In this document: piece by piece, positions 1 through 8,984 of the stretch | How the letters are laid out: each line of letters opens with the position of its first letter | Numbering within the stretch: the first letter of the stretch is position 1 | NCBI RefSeq assembly: GCF_029263665.1 | Contig: NZ_JAJUFQ010000011.1 | Coordinates: forward strand, 62,001 to 126,000 | Direction: 5' to 3' | From: Halomonas sp. | Lineage (GTDB): Bacteria; Pseudomonadota; Gammaproteobacteria; Pseudomonadales; Halomonadaceae | Length of the DNA: 64,000 bases | Notes under the pieces: generated by a model | Databases searched by the model: none | Told to the model about the DNA's origin: nothing | The model's input: only the letters and a program-made list of their open reading frames with translations | Translations under genes and position numbers: made by a program

Positions 1-723
1 TTCATTGCTGAGCCGATCATGGGCGCCGGCGGGGTACTGGTGGCGCCAGACGGTTACCATGCCCGCATGCAGGCCGTGTGCCGCGACAACGACATCCTCT
101 ACATTGCCGACGAGGTCGTGACCGGTTTTGGCCGGCTGGGCCATTTCTTCTCTTCCGAAGCGGTATTCGATACCCAGCCCGACATCATTAATGTGGCCAA
201 GGGATTGTCATCCGGCTATGCCCCACTCGGTGCCACCCTGATCTCCGACAAGCTTTACGAGGTCCTGGGCACACCGCAGGGCAAGGGTGGTGTCTTGAGC
301 ACAGGCTTCACCTACTCCGGGCATCCTGTCAGCTGTGCTGCTGCCTTGAAGAACATCGAGATTCTGGAACGGGAAAATATCTGCGCCAACGTGCGCCAGG
401 TCGGCCCCTACCTCGAACAGGCGCTCAAGAGTTTGAGCCATCACGCCACCGTGGGGGATGTTCGCGGCAGCCACTTCATGATGTGCATCGAGAATGTCGC
501 CGACAAGGCCACCAAGGAACTGTTGCCGTTAGAAGCCCGTGTGGGAGACCGAGTCGCTTTTGAAGCCCAGAAACGCGGCTTGATCATTCGACCGGTGGGC
601 CACCTCAATGTGGTGTCTCCCCCCCTGATCTGGACTCGGGAAACCATCGATACCGCAGTGGCCATTCTGGACGAGGCCTTGGCCGCCACCACCGCATCTC
701 TCCAGGCTGACGGTTACCTGTAA
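1..723 (+). CDS. class III (omega) aminotransferase, 5'-truncated by window edge
   Basis: The reading frame is open from base 1 (FIAEPIMGAGG) to TAA at 721-723, so only the C-terminal 240 residues are present. The fold-type I class III signature is clear: DEVVTGFGRLG supplies the cofactor-binding Asp, and NVAKGLSSGYAPLGA carries the lysine that forms the PLP Schiff base. The family moves amino groups from omega-amino acids, diamines or beta-alanine to pyruvate or 2-oxoglutarate. Agmatine deiminase lies two genes downstream, so a polyamine or 4-aminobutyrate type substrate is a reasonable inference, but substrate cannot be read from this fragment. Sequence resembles the SpuC-type putrescine aminotransferases. 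Confidence 0.9.
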   Translation, partial: FIAEPIMGAGGVLVAPDGYHARMQAVCRDNDILYIADEVVTGFGRLGHFFSSEAVFDTQPDIINVAKGLSSGYAPLGATLISDKLYEVLGTPQGKGGVLSTGFTYSGHPVSCAAALKNIEILERENICANVRQVGPYLEQALKSLSHHATVGDVRGSHFMMCIENVADKATKELLPLEARVGDRVAFEAQKRGLIIRPVGHLNVVSPPLIWTRETIDTAVAILDEALAATTASLQADGYL

Positions 724-795
724 CCCTCGCCGGAAAACCTCCGCTCCCCCGACAACAGGCCGCCGCAAACGGCGGCCACAATAATTGGAGCTTGT

Positions 796-2142
796 ATGGA
801 TAATTATGGCGTTCTGAGCCTGATTCCCACCATTGTGGTGCTGGTCATGGCCATCATCACTCGACGAACCATCGAATCCCTGCTGGCTGGATCCCTGGTC
901 GGCCTGTTGATGATTTCCCCTTCGCAGGTCATCAGCCAGGGTTCCGATATTCTGCTCAACGTGCTCGGCAATGACACCGTCACCTGGATCATTCTGGTCT
1001 GTGGCCTGTTCGGTAGCTTCATCGCCCTGCTGGTACGCACCGGCGGAGTGTTGAGTTTTGGTGACGCCATGACCAAGCGCCTCACCTCACGCCGCCAGAG
1101 CCTGCTCGCGACCTGGTTCCTGGGCCTGGTGATCTTTGTCGACGACTACCTCAACGCTCTGACCATCAGCGCTTCGATGAAGAAAATCACGGATCGCTAC
1201 GGTATATCCCGGGAAAAGCTGGCCTATATTGTCGACTCCACCGCGGCCCCTGTATGCATTCTGGTGCCATTTTCCACCTGGGCGGTCTTTTTCGCCGGCC
1301 TTCTGGAAGATAACCAGGTCACCAGCAATGGCATGTCGCTGTATATAGCATCCATTCCCTACATGGCCTACGCCTGGGTGGCCGCCGCTATCGTTCCCCT
1401 GGTGGCCATCGGGATGTTTCCGGATTTCGGCCCGATGAAGACAGCGGAAATCCGAGCCCGCAATGGCCAGCCTGTTCCCGATGGCGGAGAAGAACATGCC
1501 CTGGAACTCCAGGATAACGGTGGCACCACTCCCCACCTGATCAACTTTCTGCTGCCGATTGCCAGCCTGATCTTTGCCACCTGGTACTTCGACATCGATA
1601 TCCTGCGTGGTGTCATGGTGGCCCTGGCAGTGACTCTGGTCTTGATTGCCAGCCAGCGCCTGCTCAGCTTCAACGATACCTTCGATACCGCCCTGGAAGG
1701 CTTCAAGGCCATGATCATGCCGCTTGGCACCTTGGTTGCTGGCTTTACCCTCAAGGAAGTCAACGATGTCCTCGGTCTCACCGAAGTGGTCATCCATGCG
1801 GTCGAGCCACTGATGACCCCCGGGCTATTGCCTGCAGTGGTCTTCGTCACCATGGCTTTCCTGGCCTTCGCTACAGGCTCCTTCTGGGGGTTGTTTGCGG
1901 TTGCCATGCCCATTGTGCTGCCCCTGGCGCAAAGCGTTGATGCCAACATGCCGCTGGTCGTCGGTGCCCTGATCTCGGCCAGTGCCTTCGGCAGCCATGC
2001 CTGTTTCTATGGCGACTCCACGGTGCTGTCTGCGCAGGGCAGCGGATGCAGTCCCATGGCCCACGCCCTGACCCAGTTACCCTATGTCCTGATTGCCGCG
2101 GCCCTGGCCACCGGTGTATTCCTGATTATCGGTCTACAGTGA
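796..2142 (+). CDS. NhaC-family Na+/H+ antiporter-type membrane transporter
   Basis: This 448-residue protein is almost entirely hydrophobic, with about eleven predicted membrane segments. It opens with SLIPTIVVLVMAIITRR and contains the family hallmark FVDDYLNALTISASMKKITD followed by STAAPVCILVPFSTW, as in Na_H_antiporter (NhaC/MleN-type) proteins. These carriers exchange Na+ and H+, sometimes with an organic anion. GGAG lies eight bases before the ATG. It starts 72 bp after the aminotransferase and ends 8 bp before the agmatine deiminase ATG, so the three genes look co-transcribed. In that context it may carry an amine or amino acid rather than act only in pH homeostasis; that is inference. 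Confidence 0.88.
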   Translation: MDNYGVLSLIPTIVVLVMAIITRRTIESLLAGSLVGLLMISPSQVISQGSDILLNVLGNDTVTWIILVCGLFGSFIALLVRTGGVLSFGDAMTKRLTSRRQSLLATWFLGLVIFVDDYLNALTISASMKKITDRYGISREKLAYIVDSTAAPVCILVPFSTWAVFFAGLLEDNQVTSNGMSLYIASIPYMAYAWVAAAIVPLVAIGMFPDFGPMKTAEIRARNGQPVPDGGEEHALELQDNGGTTPHLINFLLPIASLIFATWYFDIDILRGVMVALAVTLVLIASQRLLSFNDTFDTALEGFKAMIMPLGTLVAGFTLKEVNDVLGLTEVVIHAVEPLMTPGLLPAVVFVTMAFLAFATGSFWGLFAVAMPIVLPLAQSVDANMPLVVGALISASAFGSHACFYGDSTVLSAQGSGCSPMAHALTQLPYVLIAAALATGVFLIIGLQ

Positions 2143-2150
2143 GTCCTTTC

Positions 2151-3254
2151 ATGAACACCATCATTTCTCCTACTCCAGCCGAACAGGGCTGGTCCATGCC
2201 TGCGGAATTTTCCCCCCACGATGCCTGCTGGATGCTGTGGCCACAGCGGCCAGACACCTGGCGACTGGGTGCCAAGCCGGCTCAGCAGGCCTTTGTCGAA
2301 GTGGCGACGGCCATCAGCCACAGCGAGACAGTCTACGTCGGTGTGAATGATGACCAGTACGAAAATGCCCGCCATCAACTGCCCACACAGATACGCGTCG
2401 TGGAGATTTCCAGCAATGATGCCTGGATGCGCGATGTCGGCCCGACCTTTCTCACTCATCCCGAGAAAGGCCTGGCCATGGTGGACTGGGAATTCAATGC
2501 CTGGGGAGGGCTCAAGGATGGACTCTATTTCCCCTGGGACAAGGACCGGCGCATTCGCCAGAAGATTGGAGAAATGCTGGGGGTACCGTGCTTCAAGGCT
2601 GGAGTGGTTCTGGAAGGCGGTGCGATTCATGTGGATGGCGAAGGCACCCTGATCACGACCGAGGAGTGCTTGCTCAACCCCAACCGCAATCCGGGCCTGA
2701 CACGTGACGAGATGGAGCAGGTACTGTGTGCCTATCTGGGTGTCAGCAAGGTGATCTGGTTACCCCGTGGGTGTCATTTGGACGAAACCAATGGCCATGT
2801 GGATAATCTTTGCTGCTTCATCGCGCCATCCGAAGTTGCCTTGACCTGGTGCGACGACACTTCGGATCCACAGTATGAAATCTGCCGTGAGGCCTTGTCC
2901 GTACTGAGTTCGTCGGTCGATGCAAAGGGTCGCCCCCTTACGGTACATCGTCTACCCCAACCCGGCCCTCTGTATATCGCCGAGGATGAAGCCAGCGGCA
3001 TTGATCGTCTTGCCAGCTCCCACCCGCGCCAGCCTGGAGACCGCATGGCTGCGTCCTACGTCAACTTCTACATCGGCAACCGTGTCGTGGTGATGCCCCT
3101 GCTGGACCCTCAACGAGACGCCGAAGCCAGCGCCATTCTTGAAAAGCTGTTCCCGGGGCGTCGAGTCGTAGGGGTCCCGGCGCGGGAAATCCTGCTCGGA
3201 GGCGGTAATATCCACTGTATTACGCAACAGCAACCGGCATTCGGCAAGAAATGA
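2151..3254 (+). CDS. aguA: agmatine deiminase
   Basis: Hydrolyses agmatine to N-carbamoylputrescine and ammonia in the arginine decarboxylase route to putrescine. The 367-residue length is normal for the family. Seen motifs are WMRDVGPTFL near residue 90, EGGAIHVDGEG, GCHLDETNGHVDN with the catalytic His, and the C-terminal GGGNIHCIT, whose Cys356 is the nucleophile. The ATG at 2151, 8 bp after the transporter stop, is preferred to an upstream in-frame ATG at 2046 that would overlap the transporter by about 100 bp and add sequence unlike the family. No aguB (carbamoylputrescine amidase) is visible in the window. Confidence 0.95.
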   Translation: MNTIISPTPAEQGWSMPAEFSPHDACWMLWPQRPDTWRLGAKPAQQAFVEVATAISHSETVYVGVNDDQYENARHQLPTQIRVVEISSNDAWMRDVGPTFLTHPEKGLAMVDWEFNAWGGLKDGLYFPWDKDRRIRQKIGEMLGVPCFKAGVVLEGGAIHVDGEGTLITTEECLLNPNRNPGLTRDEMEQVLCAYLGVSKVIWLPRGCHLDETNGHVDNLCCFIAPSEVALTWCDDTSDPQYEICREALSVLSSSVDAKGRPLTVHRLPQPGPLYIAEDEASGIDRLASSHPRQPGDRMAASYVNFYIGNRVVVMPLLDPQRDAEASAILEKLFPGRRVVGVPAREILLGGGNIHCITQQQPAFGKK

Positions 3255-3366
3255 GGAGAGATCGTCGCCAGCAAGAGACATTTTAGAGAAAGATCAATAT
3301 CTTGAGAAACTAGAACAGTGTTCGATAAGATTCGTCTCAACAGCGTATTCAACAGGAGGCGCAATC

Positions 3367-3636
3367 ATGAACAAGCATATCAAGACTCTCTCTTCCATCA
3401 TGTTGGCGGGTGTCATGGCTCTGAGCCTGAGCGCCTGCGGTACCAGCACTGGCGGACGCGCCTTGAGTGGTGCCGGTATCGGTGCAGCCGTGGGTGCTGG
3501 TACTGCTGCCGTGACCGGTGGCAGCATGACCAAAGGTGCTGTCATCGGCGGTGGCCTGGGTGCCGCGGCAGGGGCCATCACGGATTCCGACGACATCGAC
3601 CTGAGCCGTGACAAGCACCGCCGCTACCGTTACTGA
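3367..3636 (+). CDS. small glycine-zipper lipoprotein
   Basis: An 89-residue protein with a lipoprotein signal peptide: basic MNKHIK, a hydrophobic stretch and the lipobox LSAC (Cys24 as lipidation site). The mature part is a run of Gly/Ala zipper repeats (GAGIGAAVGAGTAAVTGG, GGGLGAAAGA), typical of YMGG/glycine-zipper envelope proteins that insert hairpins into membranes, and ends in a charged tail rich in Arg and Asp. AGGAGG stands 10 bases before the ATG. It is separated by 112 bp from aguA and appears monocistronic; TTGAGA (3302-3307) and GATAAG (3324-3329), 16 bp apart, could be its promoter. Exact function is not known. Confidence 0.85.
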   Translation: MNKHIKTLSSIMLAGVMALSLSACGTSTGGRALSGAGIGAAVGAGTAAVTGGSMTKGAVIGGGLGAAAGAITDSDDIDLSRDKHRRYRY

Positions 3637-3927
3637 ACAGCGGCTTGACGACCGGATAGACCTGATGACGATAGGATAGGCGGGCTCGACTACGGGCCTG
3701 CCAGGACAAGGAAGCCCTGTATCGGGCGATACAGGCGTCACCTGTGCGAAAATCTCGGGACGAGATGCCTCAGGATGAGGTTGCCCCAGGATGGGCATCA
3801 TCTACCTTCTGCGTTACGCTTTTCCAACGACTCTATTCCAGCCCCTCTTCTTCCATTCCTGCTGATGCCAGGATGGTTTCCTCTCTTCTTCGCCTGCTCA
3901 AGATGCCCCCATGGCTGATGGCAAATC

Positions 3928-4040
3928 CCGTTCAGGGCTGTTGATAAAAAAACCGCTCAAGGTTGTTCTATGGAAAAACCGCTCAGGGCTGTTCTATGAG
4001 ACCGCTCAAGGCTGCTCTATAAAACCGCTCAGGGCTGCAC
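3928..4040. repeat. degenerate tandem array, about five copies of a 23-26 bp unit
   Basis: The core CCGCTCA(A/G)GG(C/T)TG recurs at 3953, 3979, 4002 and 4025, with a weaker copy (CCGTTCAGGGCTG) at 3928. Units are separated by GTTCTAT or a similar spacer plus A-rich bases. The rightmost copy forms the last codons and stop of the small membrane-protein gene read leftward, so the array probably grew from that gene's 3' end. Bases 3637-3927 between the lipoprotein gene and the array hold no gene or signal I can support. Confidence 0.85.
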
Positions 4041-4223
4041 AAACAACGACATGCCCAGCGCCACCGCTCCGACGATGACAGCAGTGATAACCGCGATAGT
4101 GACGACTCGATCCAACCAGCGATCCAGTCTGCCGTCATGCGGTACCGTTTTCCTGCTGCGTTGACGGGAGGTGCGATGAGAAGTGCGGCGTGGCGTGGCG
4201 CCACGGGCGTGAGAAGAAGGCAT
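4029..4223 (-). CDS. small basic single-pass membrane protein, hypothetical
   Basis: A 64-residue ORF: an Arg/Ser/His-rich N-terminus (SHRTSRQRSRK) and one strong membrane segment near the C-terminus (VVTIAVITAVIVGAVALGM), ending LFVQP. AAAGGA lies 9 bases before the ATG at 4223; an upstream GTG at 4241 lacks a ribosome site. The arrangement resembles small tail-anchored proteins of unknown role. I do not recognise a family. The gene is flanked by the BCCT transporter on the same strand and its stop codon lies in the tandem array. The clean hydrophobic segment and ribosome site support it as real, but no homology is claimed. Confidence 0.5.
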   Translation of the reverse strand: MPSSHARGATPRRTSHRTSRQRSRKTVPHDGRLDRWLDRVVTIAVITAVIVGAVALGMSLFVQP

Positions 4224-4349
4224 GCCCCAGATTCCTTTCACTTATGTGGAAAGCTTACGCTCTCCTGGTCGTACTGACCACCATGTCAGTAGCCCGGTGT
4301 ACAATTTTCTTCCCGGCTTTTTATTTCGTGTATCTGCCTGCCTCTTCGA

Positions 4350-4382
4350 AACAACGCCGACACACAAGGCGTCGGCGTTGTT
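4350..4382 (-). terminator. strong hairpin downstream of the BCCT gene
   Basis: A perfect 12-bp stem, AACAACGCCGAC (4350-4361) paired with GTCGGCGTTGTT (4371-4382), with a 9-base loop, starts 42 bp past the BCCT stop. There is no long T tract on the minus strand, so efficient intrinsic termination is uncertain. Confidence 0.5.
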
Positions 4383-4424
4383 GGTCAAAATGAGACCAGG
4401 CTTCCTGCTATCGGTTCCATCTCG

Positions 4425-6107
4425 CTATCGGATCGGAGCCTCCTGGGACACTGGAGTCCCTGGGAAGTCATCATCTTCTTCCAGCAGGTCATCGTCTTCC
4501 TTGAGCGCTTCTTCTGGCGGAGGCATGCCTTGCTCCTTGGCCAGATCACAGGCTTCGAAAGCGTCGGCTCCCACTGGCATCTCCTTGTAATGGTTATAAA
4601 GCCCTTCGAGCATCAGTTTGCGATCCCGGCGCAACTGTTTCATCAGGACGATGACCATCAGGAACAGGATAAAGGTGAAGGGTAGTGCCGCCAGTACAGA
4701 AGCGGATTGCAGGCCCTTGAGTCCTCCGGTGACGATCAATGTCAGGCAGATGGCCGCAATCAACACTCCCCATAGCACTCGCTTGTAGAGAGGTGGATTC
4801 ATCGAACCGTTGTCGGTCATTTGAGCGACGATATACGTGGCAGAGTCCGCCGACGTCACCAGGAAGATGAAGATCAGCACCATGGCCATGACAGAAAGCA
4901 GGCCGGAGAACGGCATCAGGTCGAACATCTTGAACAGGGCGACGGTGATGTTGTCCTGGGTTGCCGCTGCCAGACCGAGGTTCTCCGTCGCCAGCTCCAT
5001 ATGGATTGCAGTACCGCCGAAGATCCCCAGCCATACGCAAGCCAGAACCGGAGGCACGAACAACACACCAAAGACGTACTCCTTGATCGTGCGACCTCGA
5101 GAGATACGTGCCACGAAAGTACCCACGAAAGGCGACCAGGCAATGACCCAGGCCCAGTAGAAGATGGTCCAGCTCTCAGCCCAGGGGTTTCCGTCATAGG
5201 GGGACATGCGCAAGCTCATGACGAAGAAGTTCTGCAGGTAATCCCCCAGCCCCAGGGTAATGGTCTCGAGGATTTTCAAGGTCGGGCCGGTCACCAGCAT
5301 ATACAGCATCATCAGGATGCACAGCAGCATATTGAGGTTCGATAGCCGCTTGATGCCTTTGTCCAGGCCTGACCAGGTAGACGCCATGTAAGCCATGAAC
5401 ATGCAGGCCAGAATGATGAACTTCCACAGGCCATTCTCCGGAATACCGAACACTTCATGGAGTCCGCCATTGGTCTGCAGTACACCTAACCCCAGAGAAG
5501 TGGCCACCCCCATCACCGTGGCAACAACGGCAAACACATCAAGCATGCTGCCAAAGCGCTGCAAGCCAGGGCGTTTTACCGTCAAAGGGCGCAGCACTAC
5601 CGAGACCAGACCCGCTTGTTCCTTGCGAAACTGATAATAGGCGATGATCAACCCGACCAGGGCGAAAGCGGTCCACTGATGGATACCCCAGTTGAAGAAG
5701 CTGTATTGGATCGCGTAACGCGCAGATTCCACGCTTTCCGGAGGGACATCCCCATAGGGAGGTGAAATGTAATGGGTCATGGGTTCAGCCATGCCGTAGA
5801 ACACCAGTCCGACACCAAACCCTGCAGCGAGCAGCATGCTCACCCAGGAGAAAAAGCCATATTCCGGTTTTTCATCCTGCGACCCCAGGCGCACCTTGCC
5901 GTATTTGCTCATGGCAAGGGCAAGCAGGAATATCATGATGACGAACACGGATAGCAGATAGAACCAGCCGAACAAATGTACGACGGAACTGAGTGCGGCG
6001 CCCGCGACGTTGCCAAACTCCACGGGAAAGATGGCACCGAGAGCCACCAGCACCAGTATGATGATGGCGGAGACATAGAAGACCCGCTGTCCTTCGTTTT
6101 GTTGCAT
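4425..6107 (-). CDS. BCCT-family transporter (betaine/choline/carnitine type)
   Basis: A 560-residue secondary transporter of the inner membrane with about twelve membrane segments. The family core FYWAWVIAWSPFVGTFVARI with the following SRGRTIKEYVFG is intact; the Trp residues of this segment line the trimethylammonium site. GMAEPMTHY in TM3 is also conserved. BCCT carriers import glycine betaine, choline or related osmolytes with Na+ or H+. The C-terminal tail is very acidic (EEALKEDDDLLEEDDDFPG), as expected for an osmosensing tail in a halophile. AGGAAGG precedes the ATG. Upstream DNA holds two nearby palindromes that may be an operator. Substrate cannot be fixed from sequence. Confidence 0.92.
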   Translation of the reverse strand: MQQNEGQRVFYVSAIIILVLVALGAIFPVEFGNVAGAALSSVVHLFGWFYLLSVFVIMIFLLALAMSKYGKVRLGSQDEKPEYGFFSWVSMLLAAGFGVGLVFYGMAEPMTHYISPPYGDVPPESVESARYAIQYSFFNWGIHQWTAFALVGLIIAYYQFRKEQAGLVSVVLRPLTVKRPGLQRFGSMLDVFAVVATVMGVATSLGLGVLQTNGGLHEVFGIPENGLWKFIILACMFMAYMASTWSGLDKGIKRLSNLNMLLCILMMLYMLVTGPTLKILETITLGLGDYLQNFFVMSLRMSPYDGNPWAESWTIFYWAWVIAWSPFVGTFVARISRGRTIKEYVFGVLFVPPVLACVWLGIFGGTAIHMELATENLGLAAATQDNITVALFKMFDLMPFSGLLSVMAMVLIFIFLVTSADSATYIVAQMTDNGSMNPPLYKRVLWGVLIAAICLTLIVTGGLKGLQSASVLAALPFTFILFLMVIVLMKQLRRDRKLMLEGLYNHYKEMPVGADAFEACDLAKEQGMPPPEEALKEDDDLLEEDDDFPGTPVSQEAPIR

Positions 6108-6229
6108 AACGCCTTCCTAATTATTGACACTTATTGGGAAGGCCTGTGCAGCGCCGCACCGGCCGTGTCCTACGGACGGAAGCTCTTCTAGCAAAGCATT
6201 GCCAGGCGGCCTTTGCAGACCCATAGCAA

Positions 6230-6259
6230 GATAACAGTTAAAATGTTATCGATATATCG
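6230..6259. promoter_or_regulatory. two adjoining palindromes, possible operator
   Basis: GATAACA (6230-6236) and TGTTATC (6244-6250) form a perfect 7-bp inverted repeat around 7 bases, and share base 6250 with a second perfect palindrome CGATATATCG (6250-6259). They lie about 125 bp upstream of the BCCT start and 146 bp upstream of the yhbW-like start, in the 297-bp divergent intergenic region. No regulator gene is adjacent, so which gene they control is unknown. Confidence 0.45.
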
Positions 6260-6404
6260 GAGGCAAGGCCCCCTAGCATGTCCAGCATACCGAACAAGGC
6301 ATCGTTGGCAGCCGGATTCGCTACTCTACTACCAATACAGCACAAAAATCTCCTCCTCCTTGCCATCACAACGTGCAAACCCCTGACTTTTGGCGGTCCA
6401 CACT

Positions 6405-7400
6405 ATGTCTCTACTCAGCAGCACCCCACTATCCGTACTTGACCTGGCGCCTATTCGGGATGGAGGTACCATTGCCGAAAGCTTCCAGGACAGTGTTCAC
6501 CTGGCCCAGTTCGTCGAATCATTGGGCTTTACCCGTTTCTGGCTAGCCGAGCACCACAGCCTGGAAGGTATCGCCAGTGCCGCCACCTCGGTGTTGATCG
6601 GCCATATCGCCGGGCACACGTCACAGCTGCGCGTCGGCAGTGGTGGGATCATGTTGCCCAATCATCCTCCATTGGTGATCGCGGAACAGTTCGGTACCCT
6701 TGAAACCCTCTACCCCGGACGCATCGACCTGGGGCTAGGCCGAGCACCTGGTGCCGACGGAGCCACCATGGCAGCCCTGCGCAGGGACACTTACGCTGGT
6801 GTCGAAGACTTCCCCCAGCGCCTGGCTGAGCTGCAGAAATTCCTCGGCGACGAGCAGCCAGGCCAACACGTACGCGCGGTTCCCGGTCAGGGCACCAAGG
6901 TGCCTCTCTGGCTACTTGGCTCAAGCCTGTACAGTGCTCAATTGGCCGCACGGGAAGGCCTGCCCTTCGCCTTTGCTGCCCAATTTGCGCCGGCCCAGCT
7001 CGACGAAGCCCTGCACCTCTATCGCACCCAGTTCCGTCCTTCTGATGTGCTGGAGAAACCCCATGCCATGGTCGGACTACCTGTCATTGCCGCGCAGAGC
7101 GATGAACAAGCCAATTTCCTCGCCAGCACGGCACGCCAGAAGTTTCTAGGCATGATTCGAGGCAAGCGCCAGCGCGCTCAACCCCCGACCAAGGAACTGG
7201 ACTGGACCCCAATGGAGCGCCATCAAGTGGAAGGGTTTCTTGGGGCCTCCATCATCGGAGGACCCGACACCGTGCGCCAAGAGCTGGAGCGCTTCCTTGA
7301 GCGTACCGGTGCCGATGAGCTGATGCTCAACACGGATACCTACGATATCGAGGACCGCCTGGAGAGTTATCGCATCGTAGCCAGTATCTGGAAGGAATGA
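6405..7400 (+). CDS. yhbW: luciferase-like (LLM) flavin-dependent monooxygenase, YhbW-like
   Basis: A 331-residue TIM-barrel flavoprotein of the bacterial luciferase superfamily. It matches E. coli YhbW closely in remembered motifs: SVLDLAPIRDG, FWLAEHHSLEGIASAATSVL, LRVGSGGIMLPNHPPLVIAE and the FMN-site segment YPGRIDLGLGRAPG. Reaction is probably FMNH2-dependent oxygenation, but the natural substrate of YhbW is not established. The ATG at 6405 is preferred over the in-frame TTG at 6390. Its stop lies only 4 bp from the convergent amidase stop, so the two transcripts must overlap unless termination is precise. Confidence 0.88.
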   Translation: MSLLSSTPLSVLDLAPIRDGGTIAESFQDSVHLAQFVESLGFTRFWLAEHHSLEGIASAATSVLIGHIAGHTSQLRVGSGGIMLPNHPPLVIAEQFGTLETLYPGRIDLGLGRAPGADGATMAALRRDTYAGVEDFPQRLAELQKFLGDEQPGQHVRAVPGQGTKVPLWLLGSSLYSAQLAAREGLPFAFAAQFAPAQLDEALHLYRTQFRPSDVLEKPHAMVGLPVIAAQSDEQANFLASTARQKFLGMIRGKRQRAQPPTKELDWTPMERHQVEGFLGASIIGGPDTVRQELERFLERTGADELMLNTDTYDIEDRLESYRIVASIWKE

Positions 7401-7404
7401 ACGA

Positions 7405-8883
7405 TCAACGCCAGTCCGGCTCTCGACTCAGCCACTCCGGCCCAGCAGCCTCAAAGGCTGCCGCATAACGCAGCAGCTCAAGCTCCTGGCGGGGCGGAGC
7501 AATCAACTGCAGGCCCATGGCCTTGCCCTGTTGATTGAACCCTGCCGGGATGCTGATTACCGAGCAACCCGACAATGATCCCGGTATGACCACTTCCATC
7601 CAGCGATGATAGGTATCCATGGAACGCCCACCCACTTCCTTCGGCCAAGGTGTATGCACGTCAAAGGCAAAGGTCTGGGCACTGGGTAGCGCCAGCACAT
7701 CGAAACGTTCGAAGAGCTTGAGCAGGGACGCATACCAGGCGCTGCGGGACACGTTGGCCTCGTGCACTTCCAGTGCAGAGCGCTGCATACCCTGCTCGAT
7801 CTCCCACTGCGCCTCGGGCTTGAGGGCCTGACGACTGTCTGGATTCGACCAGGCCGCCACCAGCTTGCCGGCCACCGCCCACTGCCGCAGGACCAGCCAG
7901 CTCTGCCACAGTCGTTGTGGGGAAAAGTCCGGAATCAAGGGCTCCACCTCAGCGCCCATGCGCGAGAAGATATCCAGCGCGCCCTTGCACACATCAAGCA
8001 CACCGTTCTCCATCGGCAGATATCCATTCCAGTCGCCAATCCAGCCGATGCGCATGTCTTTCGCAGCCCTGGTATCACCGGGCTCCTGGGCAAATCTTGC
8101 AAAAACCGCAGGATCATCCTGCAATGACAATGGCTGGCTGGGATCAGCGCCGGCCTGAATGGCCAGCAACTGGGCCAGATCCGCCACGCTTCGAGCCATT
8201 GGGCCTTCGGTGGCCAATTGATGGCCAAAGACATCGAAAACGGGACCATAGGGAACTCGCCCGAAGGATGGGCGCAGCCCGTACACATTGTTGTAGGCAG
8301 CCGGATTACGCAGTGAGCCCATCATGTCACTGCCATCGGCTACCGGCAGCATGCGCATGGCCAGCGCTACTGCCGCACCGCCACTCGAACCACCCGCACA
8401 CAGGTCATGATCATAGGCATTGCCGGTGGCACCAAAGACACTGTTGTAGGTCTGGGAGCCAAGGCCAAATTCGGGAGTGTTGGTCTTGCCAATGAAAATG
8501 GCCCCCGCATCACGCATGCGCTTGGCCATCAAGCCATCATCGGCAGGGGTCTGGCCGGCGAACAACGGAGATCCCATCGAAGTAGGAATATCACGAGTGG
8601 GAGACAGGTCCTTGATCGCCTGAGGGATGCCATGCAGCCAGCCCCGCGAATGGCCCTGGGACAGCTCACGATCACAGGCTTCGGCCTGAGCCAGCAGCAT
8701 GTCATCGCTGACCCTGGAAATGATGGCATTGACCCTGGGATTGACTCTGTCGACATGCCCCAGATAGGCCGCCATCACTTCGCGACAGGAAACCTCCCGG
8801 GAGTGAATTGCCCTGGACAGCGCCGATGCGCTCCAGGCCAGTATGTCAATATCGGCTGATGAGCCAGAAGCGAGCAATGACAT
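7405..8883 (-). CDS. amidase signature family hydrolase
   Basis: A 492-residue amidase. The Ser-cisSer-Lys catalytic triad is present: Lys91 in GIPQAIKDL, the cis-Ser in AGGSSGGAA near residue 166, and nucleophile Ser190 in DMMGSLRNPA. The family hydrolyses amides ranging from aryl amides to carbamoyl groups; the substrate cannot be read. GAGG lies eight bases before the ATG. It is monocistronic and convergent with the yhbW-like gene. The segment between the cis-Ser and the nucleophile reads SDMMGS instead of the commoner D-GGS spacing, a small departure that still keeps all three catalytic residues. Confidence 0.9.
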   Translation of the reverse strand: MSLLASGSSADIDILAWSASALSRAIHSREVSCREVMAAYLGHVDRVNPRVNAIISRVSDDMLLAQAEACDRELSQGHSRGWLHGIPQAIKDLSPTRDIPTSMGSPLFAGQTPADDGLMAKRMRDAGAIFIGKTNTPEFGLGSQTYNSVFGATGNAYDHDLCAGGSSGGAAVALAMRMLPVADGSDMMGSLRNPAAYNNVYGLRPSFGRVPYGPVFDVFGHQLATEGPMARSVADLAQLLAIQAGADPSQPLSLQDDPAVFARFAQEPGDTRAAKDMRIGWIGDWNGYLPMENGVLDVCKGALDIFSRMGAEVEPLIPDFSPQRLWQSWLVLRQWAVAGKLVAAWSNPDSRQALKPEAQWEIEQGMQRSALEVHEANVSRSAWYASLLKLFERFDVLALPSAQTFAFDVHTPWPKEVGGRSMDTYHRWMEVVIPGSLSGCSVISIPAGFNQQGKAMGLQLIAPPRQELELLRYAAAFEAAGPEWLSREPDWR

Positions 8884-8984
8884 GGAAGAACCTCGCAGGC
8901 ACGAATGTTGTTGTCAGAGGCTCAGGATATAACACCCTCAATGTTGTATACATCATTCGTCAAGAGATTCATCAGGAGAGAAAC

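Noticed and set aside
1087..1797. A 236-residue frame antisense to the NhaC-family gene
   Set aside because: Rich in His, Gly and Gln with no recognisable motif; the sense strand encodes a clear transporter.
3983..4204. A 73-residue minus-strand frame overlapping the small membrane-protein gene
   Set aside because: It is in a different frame from the clear hydrophobic segment, runs through the tandem array and lacks a ribosome site.
4821..5345. A 174-residue plus-strand frame inside the BCCT gene
   Set aside because: Extremely rich in His, Gln and Asp, an artefact of reading the complement of membrane codons.
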